Shown piece after piece: positions 45,586-58,334 of a stretch of DNA of 64,000 nucleotides; the first letter of the stretch is position 1, and every line of letters begins with the position of its first letter. The notes below the pieces were generated by a model, which was given only the letters and a program-made list of their open reading frames with translations, did no database searches and had not been told where the DNA came from. The position numbers and the translations under genes were made by a program. Source of the DNA: Tetrapyrgos nigripes (Eukaryota > Basidiomycota > Agaricomycetes > Agaricales > Campanellaceae); assembly GCA_013368315.1 (NCBI GenBank), contig JAACJM010000127.1, forward strand, positions 62,001 to 126,000. Direction: 5' to 3'.

Positions 45586-46937
45586 CTAGATTCCGGCTCC
45601 TCCTGTAACCTCAAGCGTATGCCCGCTAACATAGGATGCAAGAGGGGACACCAGGCTGCGAGACCAGTCAGTATTTGACGAGAAGCCCGAGACGAACTGA
45701 TACTTACAACAACATAGCAGCCGCAGCCTCATCAGGGTTAGCTCCTCTCCTCAGAGGAATATTCGGAAAGGCATCACCGGATGTGGTTGCAGTATCGGTA
45801 GGAGGTTTTGCCCCTGGTACACCAAGGGCGACCTTCTTTCCGTCGATGTCAATCGTAACACCGGCCTCCTTTGCAGCTGTTAACCTGAGATTCAAGTACA
45901 CACGGTTATATCAGCAATTGGTATTAGGTCGTATACCCCAGATTCCTTACCTAGTGTGGACCAACCCAAAAGCAATCGTATTTGCTCGGACACCAAAAGG
46001 ACCCCATTCCTTGCAGATTGTCTTTGTGAGACCAATGACGGCTGATTTTGCTGCCGCGTAGTTGGCTTGACCGACATTGCCGTGAAGACCGCTGGTAGAA
46101 GAGACGTTGATAATAGAACGGTTTTCCCTTTGATCGGGCTGAGAACACGTTGACAATAGATGATGGTTATACATTGAGATTAATAGGATACAGAATCAGT
46201 AGCCGCTCACCTTCACTCGGAAGTACGGTGCAGCTTGTCGGACCAGTCTAAAAGGCGCCCTGACGTGTATCTTCATGATAATGTCCCAGGTGTCATCCGG
46301 TGTAGTGTGTAACATCTTATCGAACGTGAAACCAGCTGAGGGAAATTCAACAACAGACAGCAGTACGGAAAGCAAGATACACACCGTTGTTAACTATATG
46401 GTTAATCTTGCCGTATTTGCTACAAGCATGGTCTCAGCTGAGAAAAGCAGCTTGAAGTATAAGGACATACGCGACTGTAGCATCAACAATCTTCTTTGGG
46501 AAATCGTCTGCACCAACATCACCCGCAACTGAGAGAGAGTCACCGCCCAACTCCTTGATTTCTTGAGCAACAACTTCAAGTTTCTTTGCGTCGATACTGA
46601 TGAAAGCTCGGTTTGAGATGGAATGACGTGCAAGTTTAGGTTTAGGCACTTACTCAGAGATGACAACCTTTGCACCTTCCTTAGCAAAAAGAAGGGCAGC
46701 ACTCCTCCCGATTCCCTATGATATGGATAGACACATGTGAAACGCAGGTCAGAGCGAGCTAATACGCAGACAAACCTGTCCAGCACCTACACACCAAACC
46801 ACAGTCAGAACTTGAATGGTCCGAAACTGGTTTAAAGAGACATACTTACCAGTGATTATGGCGACTTCGCCAGCAAGAAGTCCTCGTCCATAAGTGTTGG
46901 AAAGGTGTCCAGAAACCTGAGAGAGTCGTTGTGCCAT
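45586..46937 (-). CDS. 3-oxoacyl-ACP reductase-like SDR (FabG type)
   Basis: The start ATG is at 46937 and the stop is at 45586. The cofactor loop TGAGQGIGR is assembled from three exons, the middle one only 11 bases (46776-46786). Later motifs are NNAG, INVSSTSG (catalytic Ser), YAAAK (Tyr and Lys) and the ending SGHTLEVTGGAGI. These mark a classical short-chain dehydrogenase/reductase with NADP(H) preference like FabG. Fungal homologues act in mitochondrial fatty acid synthesis or as multifunctional reductases. The N-terminus (MAQRLSQVSGHLSNTYGRG) has basic and few acidic residues, as in a mitochondrial presequence. There are about seven introns. It is complete. Confidence 0.88.
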
Positions 46938-47841
46938 TCTTGATGGTACGTGGACGGGAGCGTACCGTTTATAAGTGGGGAGAATGGAAATGTCGGGTAC
47001 AGCTTACTTCCGTAGCCGGGCACACTGGCTCACATGTGATCAAAGTCCTCCCGCTCCGACCAGTGTCATCGGAGATCGCGTCAGACCGGTATGCTGGTCC
47101 AAAACTGGTCAAGCCAGAAAAACTGGGAAAGAAATGGGTATGTAGAAAAAAGGATTGATTAGGGACTTCAGAGTGAGAAGTAGGTCTCCCCATAAGTAAG
47201 ATATGTACTGCGTAGATAACTGTAAGTTAATGCAAGGAATGAGTAAAATGCAAAATAACACAGGGTATGATATGCTTGCTAAGGATACCTGTAACTTGAG
47301 TCTTGTATGTAGCTATGGATAGGTATGTATGTACAAATGAAGAAAATTATTGGGACTCGTAAGAACAACGCATGCGTAAGAACGATAACAGCGAACGATC
47401 AAAGCAATTGGATGGTTATACAAGATGATTCGACGAGAAAATGTGGGAAGTCAGAGGAAATGGGTGCTTTAGAGGACACAATGGACAGGAAGAGGATAAG
47501 ATATGGATGTTTGTATGACACAGGATGCAGAATGTCAGGTGTGAAGGAGAAAACGACATTAAGGAGTATGATACTGTAGATCCCAGTAGTACACCAGATA
47601 TAGAGAATAAAAGAACTGTACATTAGAGGAAGTATCGGGTTGTATAGGTTTTCGAAAGCAAAAAAAAAAGGAAAGAAAAAATTGCAGGAGGCAAACAGCA
47701 GATACTTATTGTGACCGGGGTGTGATTGACTGTTGGAGCCACTCGTGTGCAGGTTCCGATCGTCCGCTTCAGAAGACGAAGTCCTGCAGTCCAAGATCAT
47801 TGAAGTTTAGCTGAGCTTCCCCAGTTCCACATCAACTGAAC
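46938..47841. other. Spacer between SDR and PP2C genes
   Basis: About 900 bases holding the SDR promoter and the PP2C 3' flank. Small open frames on both strands have no recognisable family. Nothing else is seen. Confidence 0.4.
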
Positions 47842-49649
47842 TCATAGAGTTTGAACCACTATCGCAGTGTCATCAAGCCATGCCACGTCCATATCCAGCG
47901 TCAAACATTTCGACACACTCTCCTTGTCATCCCCGCCCAAAGCACGTCTTAGCAGCCTCAAAGCCATATTATGTGACGGATGACCAGGCAATCTAGCCGA
48001 CGGATTGGGAAAAGAAGAGTCTGAACAAGAAGAGCCAGGTGTCGTTGCATACGTGGAAGAGGTAGCGGTTGTCGAAGTTGAACTTGATGACTCTGAAGAA
48101 GTTGTAGCTGTGGAGTTGGATGCGGAGACGGGTGGTGAAGATACCGATGGTGTTGGTGAAAGGGGTGAAAGGATAAACGATGGAGGACCAGAGAAGGAAG
48201 AACGACTTGGAGAGAAGCCGAACGATTTAGAGTTGGTAGGTGACATGGGCAGAATGGCGTTGATGTTGCCTTTGTCGTTGTGTACAGGCATACACAGATG
48301 AGGCGATGTCTCAACAATATCATGCACCCAATCTGTTATGATCTTGTTTCTTCCCTCATTTGTGCACAGGTCAGTGAACCCGTCTGACGCGAGGATCAGA
48401 AACCTGGGTGCAGTGCGCGAGTCTGGAGAAACATTCCGCAGCGAAACATGAGTGACTTCTGGTTGAGTAGAGATGTATGGAGGGGTGTGGTTTCGAGCGA
48501 GGAATTCTTCCCAAGGCGACTTGTCTGGAAAACCTGGTAGCAGATTGTACAAAATCCTCCGGGTAAACTCGGGCGGTTGCTTGAATGGAGTGTCACCAAG
48601 ACCTGGATGAATGGTTTTAGACTAAGCAGTATTGAATAAACAGAGACCCACATCTGAAGGGCGCCAGAGCGCCGAGGACGCGTCTGTCGATGACGCACTC
48701 TGGTTCATCAGGATGCTGTCGCCGTACGCGTTCAATCTCTGCATCGTTGTTGCCGTTGTGGTCGGTCGTCAATAGCTCAACATCCCAGTCAATTAGTCCC
48801 TTGGGCGATACAAGTACTGTAGTAGGGAAAAAAATCAGCCTGTGCAAAACTAGAACGACATGGATATGAACCCACCTGCTTGACAATCTCCCAGATTCGC
48901 AACCCAGAGGTTATCATGGTCCGGATCCACCAGCGCCACTAAAGCCGTCGTTCCATACATGTTGAGCCTCGCCTTTCTCCAATTATGCCCTCCTTGGTGA
49001 TGGTCATTAATGACATGTCGTATCTGCTCATCCGAATACTCTTTCAAACCCTCAAGACCCCCAAAAAGATCCAACACGTCCCCAGCAATGGCATCATCAA
49101 AAGCAATGATCGAATCCGAAAAAGACTGCGAGATGAAAGAGGGGTCGGTCAACCGCAACGGTTCGTTGTCGAAAGCTTTCTGCAGAAACTCTCCAATGAT
49201 AATGGGTAGATGATACGATACGTGGTCGACAGTGACATCTCCGAGGTGTCCTGCATTTCGGAATACGAAATTAATTTTGCGAGCAAAGTGATATTTCAAA
49301 TAAGCAACATACCGTCAAATACACCCGTCAAGGACCAGAGACGTCCGTTTATCTTAAGCTGTTTCACGACGTAGCGATCCTGAGTGCGGGTATTTGGAGA
49401 GGGTTGGAAATTAAGACTGTCTGCTCGCCAACCATGAGTTTCATCAAACTGCACAGTCTGCGGCTTTGCGAGATACCTCAGCTCGCGCCAGATATCGTCG
49501 TCTTGGAGTCGTTCATAAGGACGTGGCCAGGGTCCGTCGTCGGGTCCGCAGCGTGACCCTGGAATATCTTCAGCATATGCCCAACCATTCGACTTTGATT
49601 CGGTCTGTTTGTTCGAGTCGATGACGCGGTGAACAACAGTAGTGGTCAT
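47842..49649 (-). CDS. PP2C-type serine/threonine phosphatase
   Basis: It starts at the ATG at 49649 and stops at 47842. Conserved PPM motifs in order are SLTGVFDG followed after an intron by H, GTTALVALVD, LWVANLGDCQA, LILASDGFTDL and AWLDDTAIVV. These supply the metal-binding aspartates. The arrangement, with a long N-terminal part and HNMALRLLRRALGGDD before the last motif, resembles pyruvate dehydrogenase phosphatase-like PP2Cs of fungi. A low-complexity Ser/Thr/Pro insertion of about 100 residues sits before the last motifs (48,030-48,260). I see no clear mitochondrial presequence, so the exact substrate is open. It is complete and has about four introns. Confidence 0.87.
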
Positions 49650-52600
49650 GCTGGTCTTGAGCCAATGGAGGCCAGCCGAGACCGACGATAAGATTATGGA
49701 CGTCGTCGTTGCTACTGCTGCTCTCAGCGAAAGGATGAATATATAAGGGAGGGATGGCGGGTGTTGGTAAGAAAGGACAAAGATATAGCCGAAACTTATA
49801 AAGCATAATACATCTGCAGACGCGTTTGACCGTTTGTTGATCTCTTTCTTTACCGCACCATCGGATTGACGGACACTGCCTTAAATGCTCAAGTAACTAC
49901 CAGATGACCTCTCAAATGATTTATTTCAAGCGATAATGTAAACATTACTGTGTTACTAGTACAACCCGCAGACTATACGGGTCTAGCAAGGGTGATTTCG
50001 AGGGGCGCTATACTCGAAGCAGCAACGGGAGCCTCCTCTTAATGTAGGGGTTAGGGATGCCTATCGACCATTCATTTAACCCCACGGATTTGGAGATGAG
50101 CCATCTATCTCGGGGTTGAGCATCTCTAACGTACAGGTGATACCAGCACATCGACTCGAGTCCGTGATGACCGCACCTGGGCAGTCCACCCCATATACAT
50201 ATCCACTCTCCCCGTCTCCCAAACAGAACACATCGAGCAACGACAAGAGCTGAAGCGCTGAGGTATGAATAGGGACATCAGCGGATTGAATGGATGATCA
50301 AACACTAGGCACCTACAGCAATTAATCTACCCCGCATTCGTTGCGGATATAGGGTCCGTGATAGAGCCTTCTGTAGCTCCCTCTGTAGATTGTGCTGTCT
50401 GCGGAATCCGGACATGGTGATACATATTCCCAGGATTTTCAACTGCCGGGAATAGGATGGAATAGGAACTTTCTCTAGAGTTCACAGCAACCGAGCCGTA
50501 AAAAAAAAATCAGGCTCAACCGTGGACTCGGGTGGGTGGAATGCTCTGTTCCCCGAAAAAAGCAAAACATCACCTACCGAAATGCAAAAATACAGACGCC
50601 ACCTCCACATTCCATGACTTTGGAGTAATGTATCGAGAAGAGTAGCCACCTGTCCAGATCAGGCCCAGTGCCTATAGTCGTGGTATTCCATGAGCGACAG
50701 CCACTCATCAGTCAAGTTGTAATAATGTCAATGTGTAATGAAGAGGACAAGATCCGAGAATTGCATAAAGAGACGAGCGTCCAAGTTCCTTGGGGAGAAT
50801 CCAGACAAAACGGTATACCAGGTGGCTCCAGGTTCCAGTAAACTGCCTGTTTCAAGAAACACCTGACCGAAGAGAAAAACACCTGTCACAGAAAGAGTAA
50901 AATATGATGGGGCTTGGCTTCAGGTCCGAGCACGAGGAGACTCGGCAGGGCACGACCATTTCTTCCAAAGAACCAGAAGGGGAACTAGAACAATGTCGGT
51001 CAATGCCCTTCGAAGTAAGCAATAATTTGAGTCCAGCGGCAAGATAGTAGAACCGTCGGAACACCTCGTCCCGATACCCCTGAATAAACGAGGTCAACCT
51101 TCAGTTGCATACCTTTTCGCAGCTGCCAGCGACAAGCGTGCATCGGAGCATCCAAGGCACGCGCCAAAAGCAATCTAACTGTAGTAACTCATCGAGGGCA
51201 TGCTGACGCGTACACCAACGGCGAGTGTGACTTGAATGACTCCAGCAGTCCCACACAGCTTTGCCAGCCGAGCAGGAAACTGACGCGTCCCTTAGGCTCT
51301 AGGACAGCTTCTTCGAAAAGTTTGTATACAGTTGGTAAACACGGTGACCGGCGATGACTTCTTCAATGCAGCCTTTGCAGCTCGACGGCAAAACTCTCCT
51401 AAATCTCCCAAACAAGGCATACCCGATGCTCCCGATGGCCGTGGTCTTGCCGTGGTCCGTGGTCCGTGTTCCGTGTCTGTAGTGTTTGTGCTGTCTGTCG
51501 CGTTTCCGACAGGAAGCATGACAAAAAACACACGGCCAACGGCAACAGTAAGTGCTGGACTGCAAAGATGTATGGTGCGAAAACCTGGAAGCCCGCAGTT
51601 GCGAATGTGCCATGTAGGACGATCAGGGTGTCGAGATAAATGGTGCGATCCTACCCGACCAATGTGCAATCTCCTGCACGACCAATTGAGTATGGAAAAC
51701 GAAACCCCGTTGGATGTCATAGGTCTTGACCAAGGTAAGTCCCCGTCTTTGTATGAAGCTGGGACGATTCCATCTTCTCAACCCTGACCCCGAGGTACCA
51801 GCCAACCAGCCAACCTTCATGCTAAGGAACAGAGTGTTTATCCAACAGATGCCAGCACGACCGATACGAGCCTTTCTGAGACTGCACCAACGCCTTCGGA
51901 AGTGCTAAAGGATAGGAAAGGTAATGTAGGCGGATAAAATGCAACGAAATCCGAAATTGGGGTCGATCAAGGGTTCGAGTGGGAGCAACAGTGAAGATCG
52001 TAGATCAAGGTCATCAAAATAATATGCGCGATGGCGAAGAATATCAGGGCCGGCGATTTTGGGGTAAAGAGGTCGGGCCTGAGCTGGACCAGACCTTGAG
52101 CTGCTCGACGGGTCAGATCTGGAGGTGCGAGGTAGATTAGGAAGGTCTGCAGGCCATCGGAGGATCCATGGTCGAGGGCATATGGACTGAAGCAAGACTG
52201 AAGCAAAGAATCAACGAGATAGGGAGTTAGCGAAACCTCGTGGTCAAAACCGTGCCTTCGCCTCTGCACTATGTATCTAAGACCACTTCAGTAACGTCAA
52301 TTTCAAGTATCAGCTGTGACACTCATCCTCAATAGCCACGCCTGCACACATCCTGGAGTTAGCTGCTAATTTTTGAAGTCAACGCCAAAGAGTCCTGCGA
52401 CAACATGGGCACAACTATCCCGAAGAGGAGGTGAAGTCAAAGTAAGCTCTCATTCTGGAGGATCCGATTAAGAATATTGTGCGAACAAGCTCATTTTGCG
52501 AGTCAGGGAAGAGGTAAAATTGTAACCGGCACTTGAACCGGCACGGGAGAAAATGCCTGCCTGCCGTTTTGGCATTGTCCTCGATGCAGTGACATCATTC

Positions 52601-52733
52601 TCACATTTGGCGTTCTTCAATGTACATAAGTATCTACGACGAAGTATTATTGATAATATACAAAATGAGCTTCTACTTGGTACCATGACTTTTTTCTACA
52701 GTCCCATATGTCTCAAGGAATAGATGTAGACCC
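49650..52733. other. Gene-poor 3.1 kb stretch
   Basis: No frame here looks like protein of a known family. The longest frames (51332-51787 and its antisense) are compositionally odd and lack introns or motifs. No tRNA cloverleaf, rRNA or transposon ends are visible to me. It may hold a non-coding RNA or long regulatory flanks, but nothing supports that directly. Confidence 0.35.
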
Positions 52734-54065
52734 TCACAGAAGATCTACAGTTCCAGAACTTTCTGCCCACTCCTCAAACAGCAAGCTAATGCTTTCCCCA
52801 TTGTGCGTCCTTCGAATACTCTCGGCAATGGTAGGGCTGACGTCAATGACTCTGAGTTTGGAGCAGGCGGTTTTGTGTTGTGTTTGTGGGATAGTGTTTG
52901 TGACCTATGCGAGTACGACAGCGTCAGTGGAGCTTGACAGGTGGAAACAGGAAGGAATGCATACGACGAGCTGCTCGATTGGTAGTTCGTCGATGACGTT
53001 AAAGTTTGTCTCAGACAGTAAACCTGGTTGACACGACAGCATTAGCACGAGCAACGATTACGGGCGTAGATACGCACCATGGGATATGAGAGCATGCACG
53101 GATTTAGCGCCCTTTTCTGCCAATGTCCTGGCTGCTAGCGTTAAGGTGTGACCACTATCAATCATATCATCGACCATAATGGCAACCTTACAACGAGCAC
53201 GTCAGTTTTGTCCAGACACCAAGTCGCGCAGCGACACACCTTGTCTTTGACATCTCCAACGAGGATTTCCATCCTCTCGGGTGCATCCTCCTTCCTACCA
53301 TCCCTCTTACGGTTGATGAGTGCGAATTCGACGCCAAGTTTATCTGCTATAGCCGTAACCCTGACATACGTCAGTTGAAGCGAAAGACTAGACAAAGAAC
53401 CCAAACTCACCGCTTGGCACCACCAGCATCAGGACTGACAATGATAGCATTCTGCCATCCTTCGATGTACCTTTTAATGTATGACAACATCAACGGTTCC
53501 GAAAAAAGATTATCGACTGGGATATCAAAGAACCCCTGTATCTGGCTAGCATGAAGATCCATGGTTATGACATGATCACAACCCGCTACAACCAACATAT
53601 TCGCCACCAACTTGGCAGTAATGGGCGCTCTGGACTTGTCCTTCTTGTCCATACGGGCATAGGGAAAACACGGTATGACCGCAGTGATCCGCCTCGCTGA
53701 AGCAGTCTTGCAAGCCGATATGAGAATGAGGAGCTCCATGAGGTTGTCATTGGCGTCTGCGCAGCCAGACTGAATGATGAAAACGTCTTCGTCTCGGACA
53801 GATTCGAAGATTTTGACGTCGATTTCGCCATTGGAAAAGTTTCGGACGGTACATGAGACGAGTGGGACGTTCAGCCTAAGATGAATGAGTTTCTGTGGAA
53901 CCGCCTTTGGCTGCAACTTTGAGAAGTAGCAGCTCACCGGTCAGCTACGGCTTGAGCGAGCTCTGGATGACTGTTTCCTGCAAAACAATGGTTTGAGCTA
54001 GGCACACGAGCAAACACAAAAGACGACGCACCCGTAAGAATTCGGATAGAGTTGTTGTGATACAT
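52734..54065 (-). CDS. PRS: Ribose-phosphate pyrophosphokinase (PRPP synthetase)
   Basis: The ATG at 54065 ([12 protein letters not shown], then [13 protein letters not shown] after an intron) begins a full PRS. The motifs [41 protein letters not shown] (ATP region), [31 protein letters not shown] and the PRPP-binding loop [13 protein letters not shown] are all present. The C-terminus includes [11 protein letters not shown] and ends at 52734. The enzyme transfers pyrophosphate from ATP to ribose 5-phosphate, which supplies nucleotide, His and Trp synthesis. Yeast has five PRS genes that form complexes; which one this matches is not decided here. At least five introns are seen. The gene is intact. 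Confidence 0.93.
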
Positions 54066-54279
54066 TATGGAAAGAACGAGGGTTTGCACTATTGCATGAA
54101 ATAGAAAAGTTGGATGGTGTAGTGGGCGGTTGAAGGAGGCCTGTACGTTCTATATACAGCCAAATGTTTTGTGAAAATTATCACACAGCCACCGTCAATC
54201 ACAAGTCATTCAATCCTTCTCCTGCTATTGGCCACATCACAAACGTTCATGGACACGCCTAATCTACATTGTTGCTCTA

Positions 54280-56042
54280 TTACGGCGGTGTACGTATAGT
54301 GATGTTTTCTACAACATACTCAGAGTCCGCATAGCCCAACATTTGCGGGAGGAACGAGCTAGATACCAAAACACATAAATCAGCGAAATCAGATTAGAGA
54401 CTTTGGCTTGGCGTTTGTAACATACCTGTTGAGCCCCTGTACTTTCGATATCTGTGCAGAGTTGTAGTTGGCTAGTCCTCTCCCGACCTCAACCACGTCC
54501 TCGTCCGTGAACTGCTCCGTCTCTGCATTATTTTCATTCCGCAACTCATCTCTAGACAGATCACCAGACGACCCGGATCGAGACAAGGGCTTTGTAGAGA
54601 CATGACCTGGAATGGGCGAATTAGGTCTAGTCGAATGTGCACTAGCGACCTCGACTACTGTCCCATTGACCGGTTTGCGGATTACAACCCGTACGGCTTG
54701 ACCCGACGCAAATGCGCCAACGACACCCACGACCCCAGCTGAAAGTAACCTTCCGCCGGATTCCCGCTTCGACAGTACACGATGGGCACCCGAGTCGATT
54801 ACGACGCTTCCTGAAGGATGGAGAGTATGACTCGTCCATGACTTGAGATCTTTCATTGGCGTCGGGGATGGAGTAAACACGGTATGAGGCGGACGAGGAA
54901 GTGAGGACGGTGACTCATCTCCGGGAGAATGATCTTGAGGAGATGGCATTTTGAGGGAGTTGTGGTACTCGATGATACTGAAAACATTTTCGGGGCGTTT
55001 GCTAGAAGTTATTATGGTGGTCACACCAGCTCCTGTAGCAATCTCTGCTGCGATGATTTTTGTTTCCATTCCACCCGTGCCCAAGCTTGAACCCAATGTT
55101 GTGGTACTAACTGCAAAGACAATAAGCTTTCAGCACCGGTTCGAAACGGTAATTACACACCTTGCGACCGAATAGCAGATATCGATGTTACCTCTTCTAT
55201 CTGTTTTGCCGAAGGGTCTTTTCTAGGATTTGCGGTATATAGTCCGTCCACATCCGTCAATAGAAAGAGATAATCCGCATGTATCATCGAAGAAGTAATC
55301 GCAGAAAGCGTATCGTTGTCTCCAAATTTGATTTCCTGGAAAAGCACATCAGTCCAACCCAACCAAAACGACAAGGAAGTAAAACATACGCTAACAGACA
55401 CCGTATCATTCTCATTCACGATCGGCACCACTCCCATCGAAAGCAACTCCTGAAGCGTATTGACAGCATTCAAATACCGCGTTCGCTAATGCCATACCGA
55501 TATCGCAGAAACAGAAACCAAAAGGGCAAAACACGTCAGCGAGTTTTGCCAAAGCCCATAGATGTATCCAAGACACACATCCGATATGTCTCCTCGAGTT
55601 AACAAAACTTGGCCTATTGGTTGACCCAAGTGTCCGAATAGATCGTCCCAGAGAGCAATGAGTCTGCCTTGTCCGATTGCTGCCAGGGCCTTTAGTCACC
55701 AGTGGCGTAAACGTGAAAATGAAGCCTGGAGTAGAAGACGATGGAGCTAACCTGCTTTCCAGATACAGATTTAGGTTTGGCAGGAAGGTTCATTCGTTGT
55801 AATCCAACGCCGATGGCACCTGAGCTGACCAGGACGACTTTATGACCTTCACTCCGGAGATTAACGACTGTTTCTACGATGGATGATAATACCGATAGTA
55901 ATGGCTGATGCGTCTTTTCATGGACGATAGAAGATGTTCCTGAAGTACCGGATTAAATGAGTGTAAGGAATGCCAAGTCGATAGAGGCCCTACCTAGTTT
56001 AATGACAATAGTACATGGAGGACCTTGCCTTGAACGTGCCAT
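54280..56042 (-). CDS. PRO1: Glutamate 5-kinase with PUA domain
   Basis: The ATG at 56042 opens [20 protein letters not shown], the start of the amino acid kinase domain. Further motifs are [72 protein letters not shown] and [19 protein letters not shown] domain ([14 protein letters not shown]) follows after a Ser/Pro-rich linker. The last exon ends [12 protein letters not shown] at 54280, beyond the stop apparent at 54389. The enzyme makes gamma-glutamyl phosphate, the first step of proline synthesis, and is usually inhibited by proline. The PUA domain carries an extra low-complexity insertion near 54,570-54,640. It lies next to PRS in the same orientation. Confidence 0.92.
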
Positions 56043-56296
56043 TCTCCTTCCTTGAATGCGTAGTTGATAAATTTATCGTGTTCAGACTGAAGGAGTCTGT
56101 TATTCTTCGCGAAGTGGGTAACGGTGATGAGAGAACATAGTTCCTGTTTGGCGGAGACGGCGCAGGCATACACGACGCGACGTGCCGAGTATTCTTGACT
56201 CAGTACTTACTCATTTTCTATAATTCTATTTGTATACTTGGTACAGAGCATGTAGCTATTCATAGTACAAGTGTACAACACATTTTTCAATCCGCT

Positions 56297-58334
56297 TCAA
56301 TCTGTCTTCAAAGGCTTTGGAATCAAAGTCCACAAGCCCGCCATGACACACATCATCGCCACCAACCTGTAATTTGGAGTCCAATCAGTCCTTAATCCAG
56401 AATGAAGCAAGAAGAGACTCACAAAGGATGGAGACTACTGATACCAACACCATCCGCCATCGTACCTGTGATAAACGGCAACGCTGCACCTCCTGCCTGA
56501 CCGAATCCTGCAATCCAACCGATTGACCCTGTAAAGAGCCATTTAGGGATGACGGTTCCCGCAACGGAGACTGCTATGGGATAAAGAGGTCCAAGCAGGA
56601 CGCCAATGCATGACACGGCGACACCATTCTCGACCAGTGATGGGACGAACCAGACGGTAAGTTCAAGTCTGAGCAGACAGGTCAATGATAATGGAAACAC
56701 GAGTTAGGACGAAAATACCCAATGGAAAGCAAAGCATAAAGAATTACAACGCGCCGAAGACCTAGGAGTTTGTTGAGAGGCAGTAGAATGAGACGTCCCA
56801 ACATGAGGCCTGGAGGTAATGTCGGTCAATCGGGGACATTGCTCTAGATGTGGAGATTTACTCACCACCGAAGAATCCAGAGGAGATATACCCAGAGTCT
56901 GCACCTCCTCCTCGACGCTGGATAACAAAGGTGACGATCCATCCTCTGGAAAGGATTTCGTCAGTGAAGCTTTGCAGTCCGTGGAGGCTGCATAATCGTA
57001 CCCAATGGTAACCTATATGAAAGGTTATTCATTGACATTAACCGGGCAAAATTAGAGGACTGAACGCACCTCAGTCCCGACGTAGACAAAAATGAAAGCG
57101 GCCAGTGTATGCACGCTTCTAAGACCAAATATTTGTCTGAAGACGCTATGGTCACTAGTCCCCTTTTCAGATGGCTCCAAACCGATTTCGGCACGACAGT
57201 CTGGATGGAATGGAACGAATTCACCACATAAACTCGAAATAAAAGACTGAAACAAACTCACCATCTTTCGAACGCAGGCGAAATACTGATAAGATTAGTA
57301 GGAGGTTGAGTGAAGCGATACCCATGGATACTAGGTAGTAAAATGACCATCTGGGCATTTGGGAAAACTGCGTAGCTACGAGCGGCGCAGAGAATGCACC
57401 AAAGCCTACCAAAGTACAGAAAGTGAGTGACGGGAGGACGACTTAAGGACAGACTACGACGCACCATACATTGCATGAAAGACACTCAACCTTGCCGAAT
57501 TATCGGTGTCCAAAGAAGCAACATAGCTGTTAGACTGGGCATGCTACAATAGAAGGCAAGAGGTGAGTACTGAGATATTCGTAGATGGAATCGGAGAAAC
57601 GCTCTCACTTGCAAAGCAATTCCGGCTCCTGTCAAAAAGTAGGACGCGACAAATGCAGGGAATGGGAGACCAGGAGCCTGGATCGCAAATGATACGAGTT
57701 GAAGAAGTGCAGCTGTGCGGTGTTATGAGTACTCCAATGGTGTTGATAAATGCAGGTCCGTACCCAAAACAAGGATCTGCCAATAAGAGTAATCCAGTGA
57801 GAACAGGCCAACAGTAAGATGAGTTCTCGTACCTTGCCCATCTTCACTTTTTCAGACAGGTACAGGTTTGCCAATGCCCCAGAAACGAATCCGGCACAGG
57901 CAAGGACGAAGATAAGTGACGCAATTGTGAACTTGATCTAAAAAATGTCCAAGACTCAGCGGTCGGAGTACACTGGAGTTCCGAGCCATTACGCACTTGA
58001 TATACTTGCTGAATACCTGACGTCGGCCTGATCTCAGCTTTGCAGAGAAAGTGAGAAACACGAATCACATACGAGGAAGTAAAGGCCCTGCGGAGCCGTC
58101 GTTCCAACCTGACAAGAGGTGGCCAAAACAGAACACTGCGAAATGGATTCGTTTCTTCATAATTTGCCATTTCGCTAGTTTCCCTGAAGATACATCGACT
58201 GGAGTAGACGTCCTGGATTCTATCGCAACAGGCGCGTTTTCGTCGACTTGGTACCGGTTTTCGTGGTGGACTTCCTCAGAGTCGAGTTGGTTTGAGGTGC
58301 GCGAGAGGTTTTTCAATTCCAACGTCGTAGTCAT
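56297..58334 (-). CDS. Major facilitator superfamily transporter
   Basis: The ATG at 58334 (MTTTLELKNLS) is used; the frame upstream opens only with TTG. A cytosolic N-terminus of about 60 residues leads to FAVFCFGHLLSGWNDGSAGPLLPR, the first span and loop. Later spans include FVLACAGFVSGALANLYLSEKVKMGK, GLPFPAFVASYFLTGAGIALQ, FHAMYGFGAFSAPLVATQF, FFGGLMLGRLILLPLNKLLG and GLLWP-like VLLGPLYPIAVSV. The ending TLIPKPLKTD is at 56297. The type resembles fungal Bsc6/FucP-like MFS proteins. A 13-base exon (57764-57776) is needed to join KVKMGK to ILVLAALLQ. The substrate is unknown. About ten introns are seen. Confidence 0.83.

Noticed and set aside
48005..48301. Plus-strand frame rich in Glu and Val
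   Set aside because: It is antisense to the Ser/Thr/Pro-rich insert of the PP2C gene; its composition is a mirror effect.
51292..51787. Opposed open frames of 142-151 codons
   Set aside because: They show no family-like text or introns, and both strands are open together, as expected by chance in GC-richer DNA.
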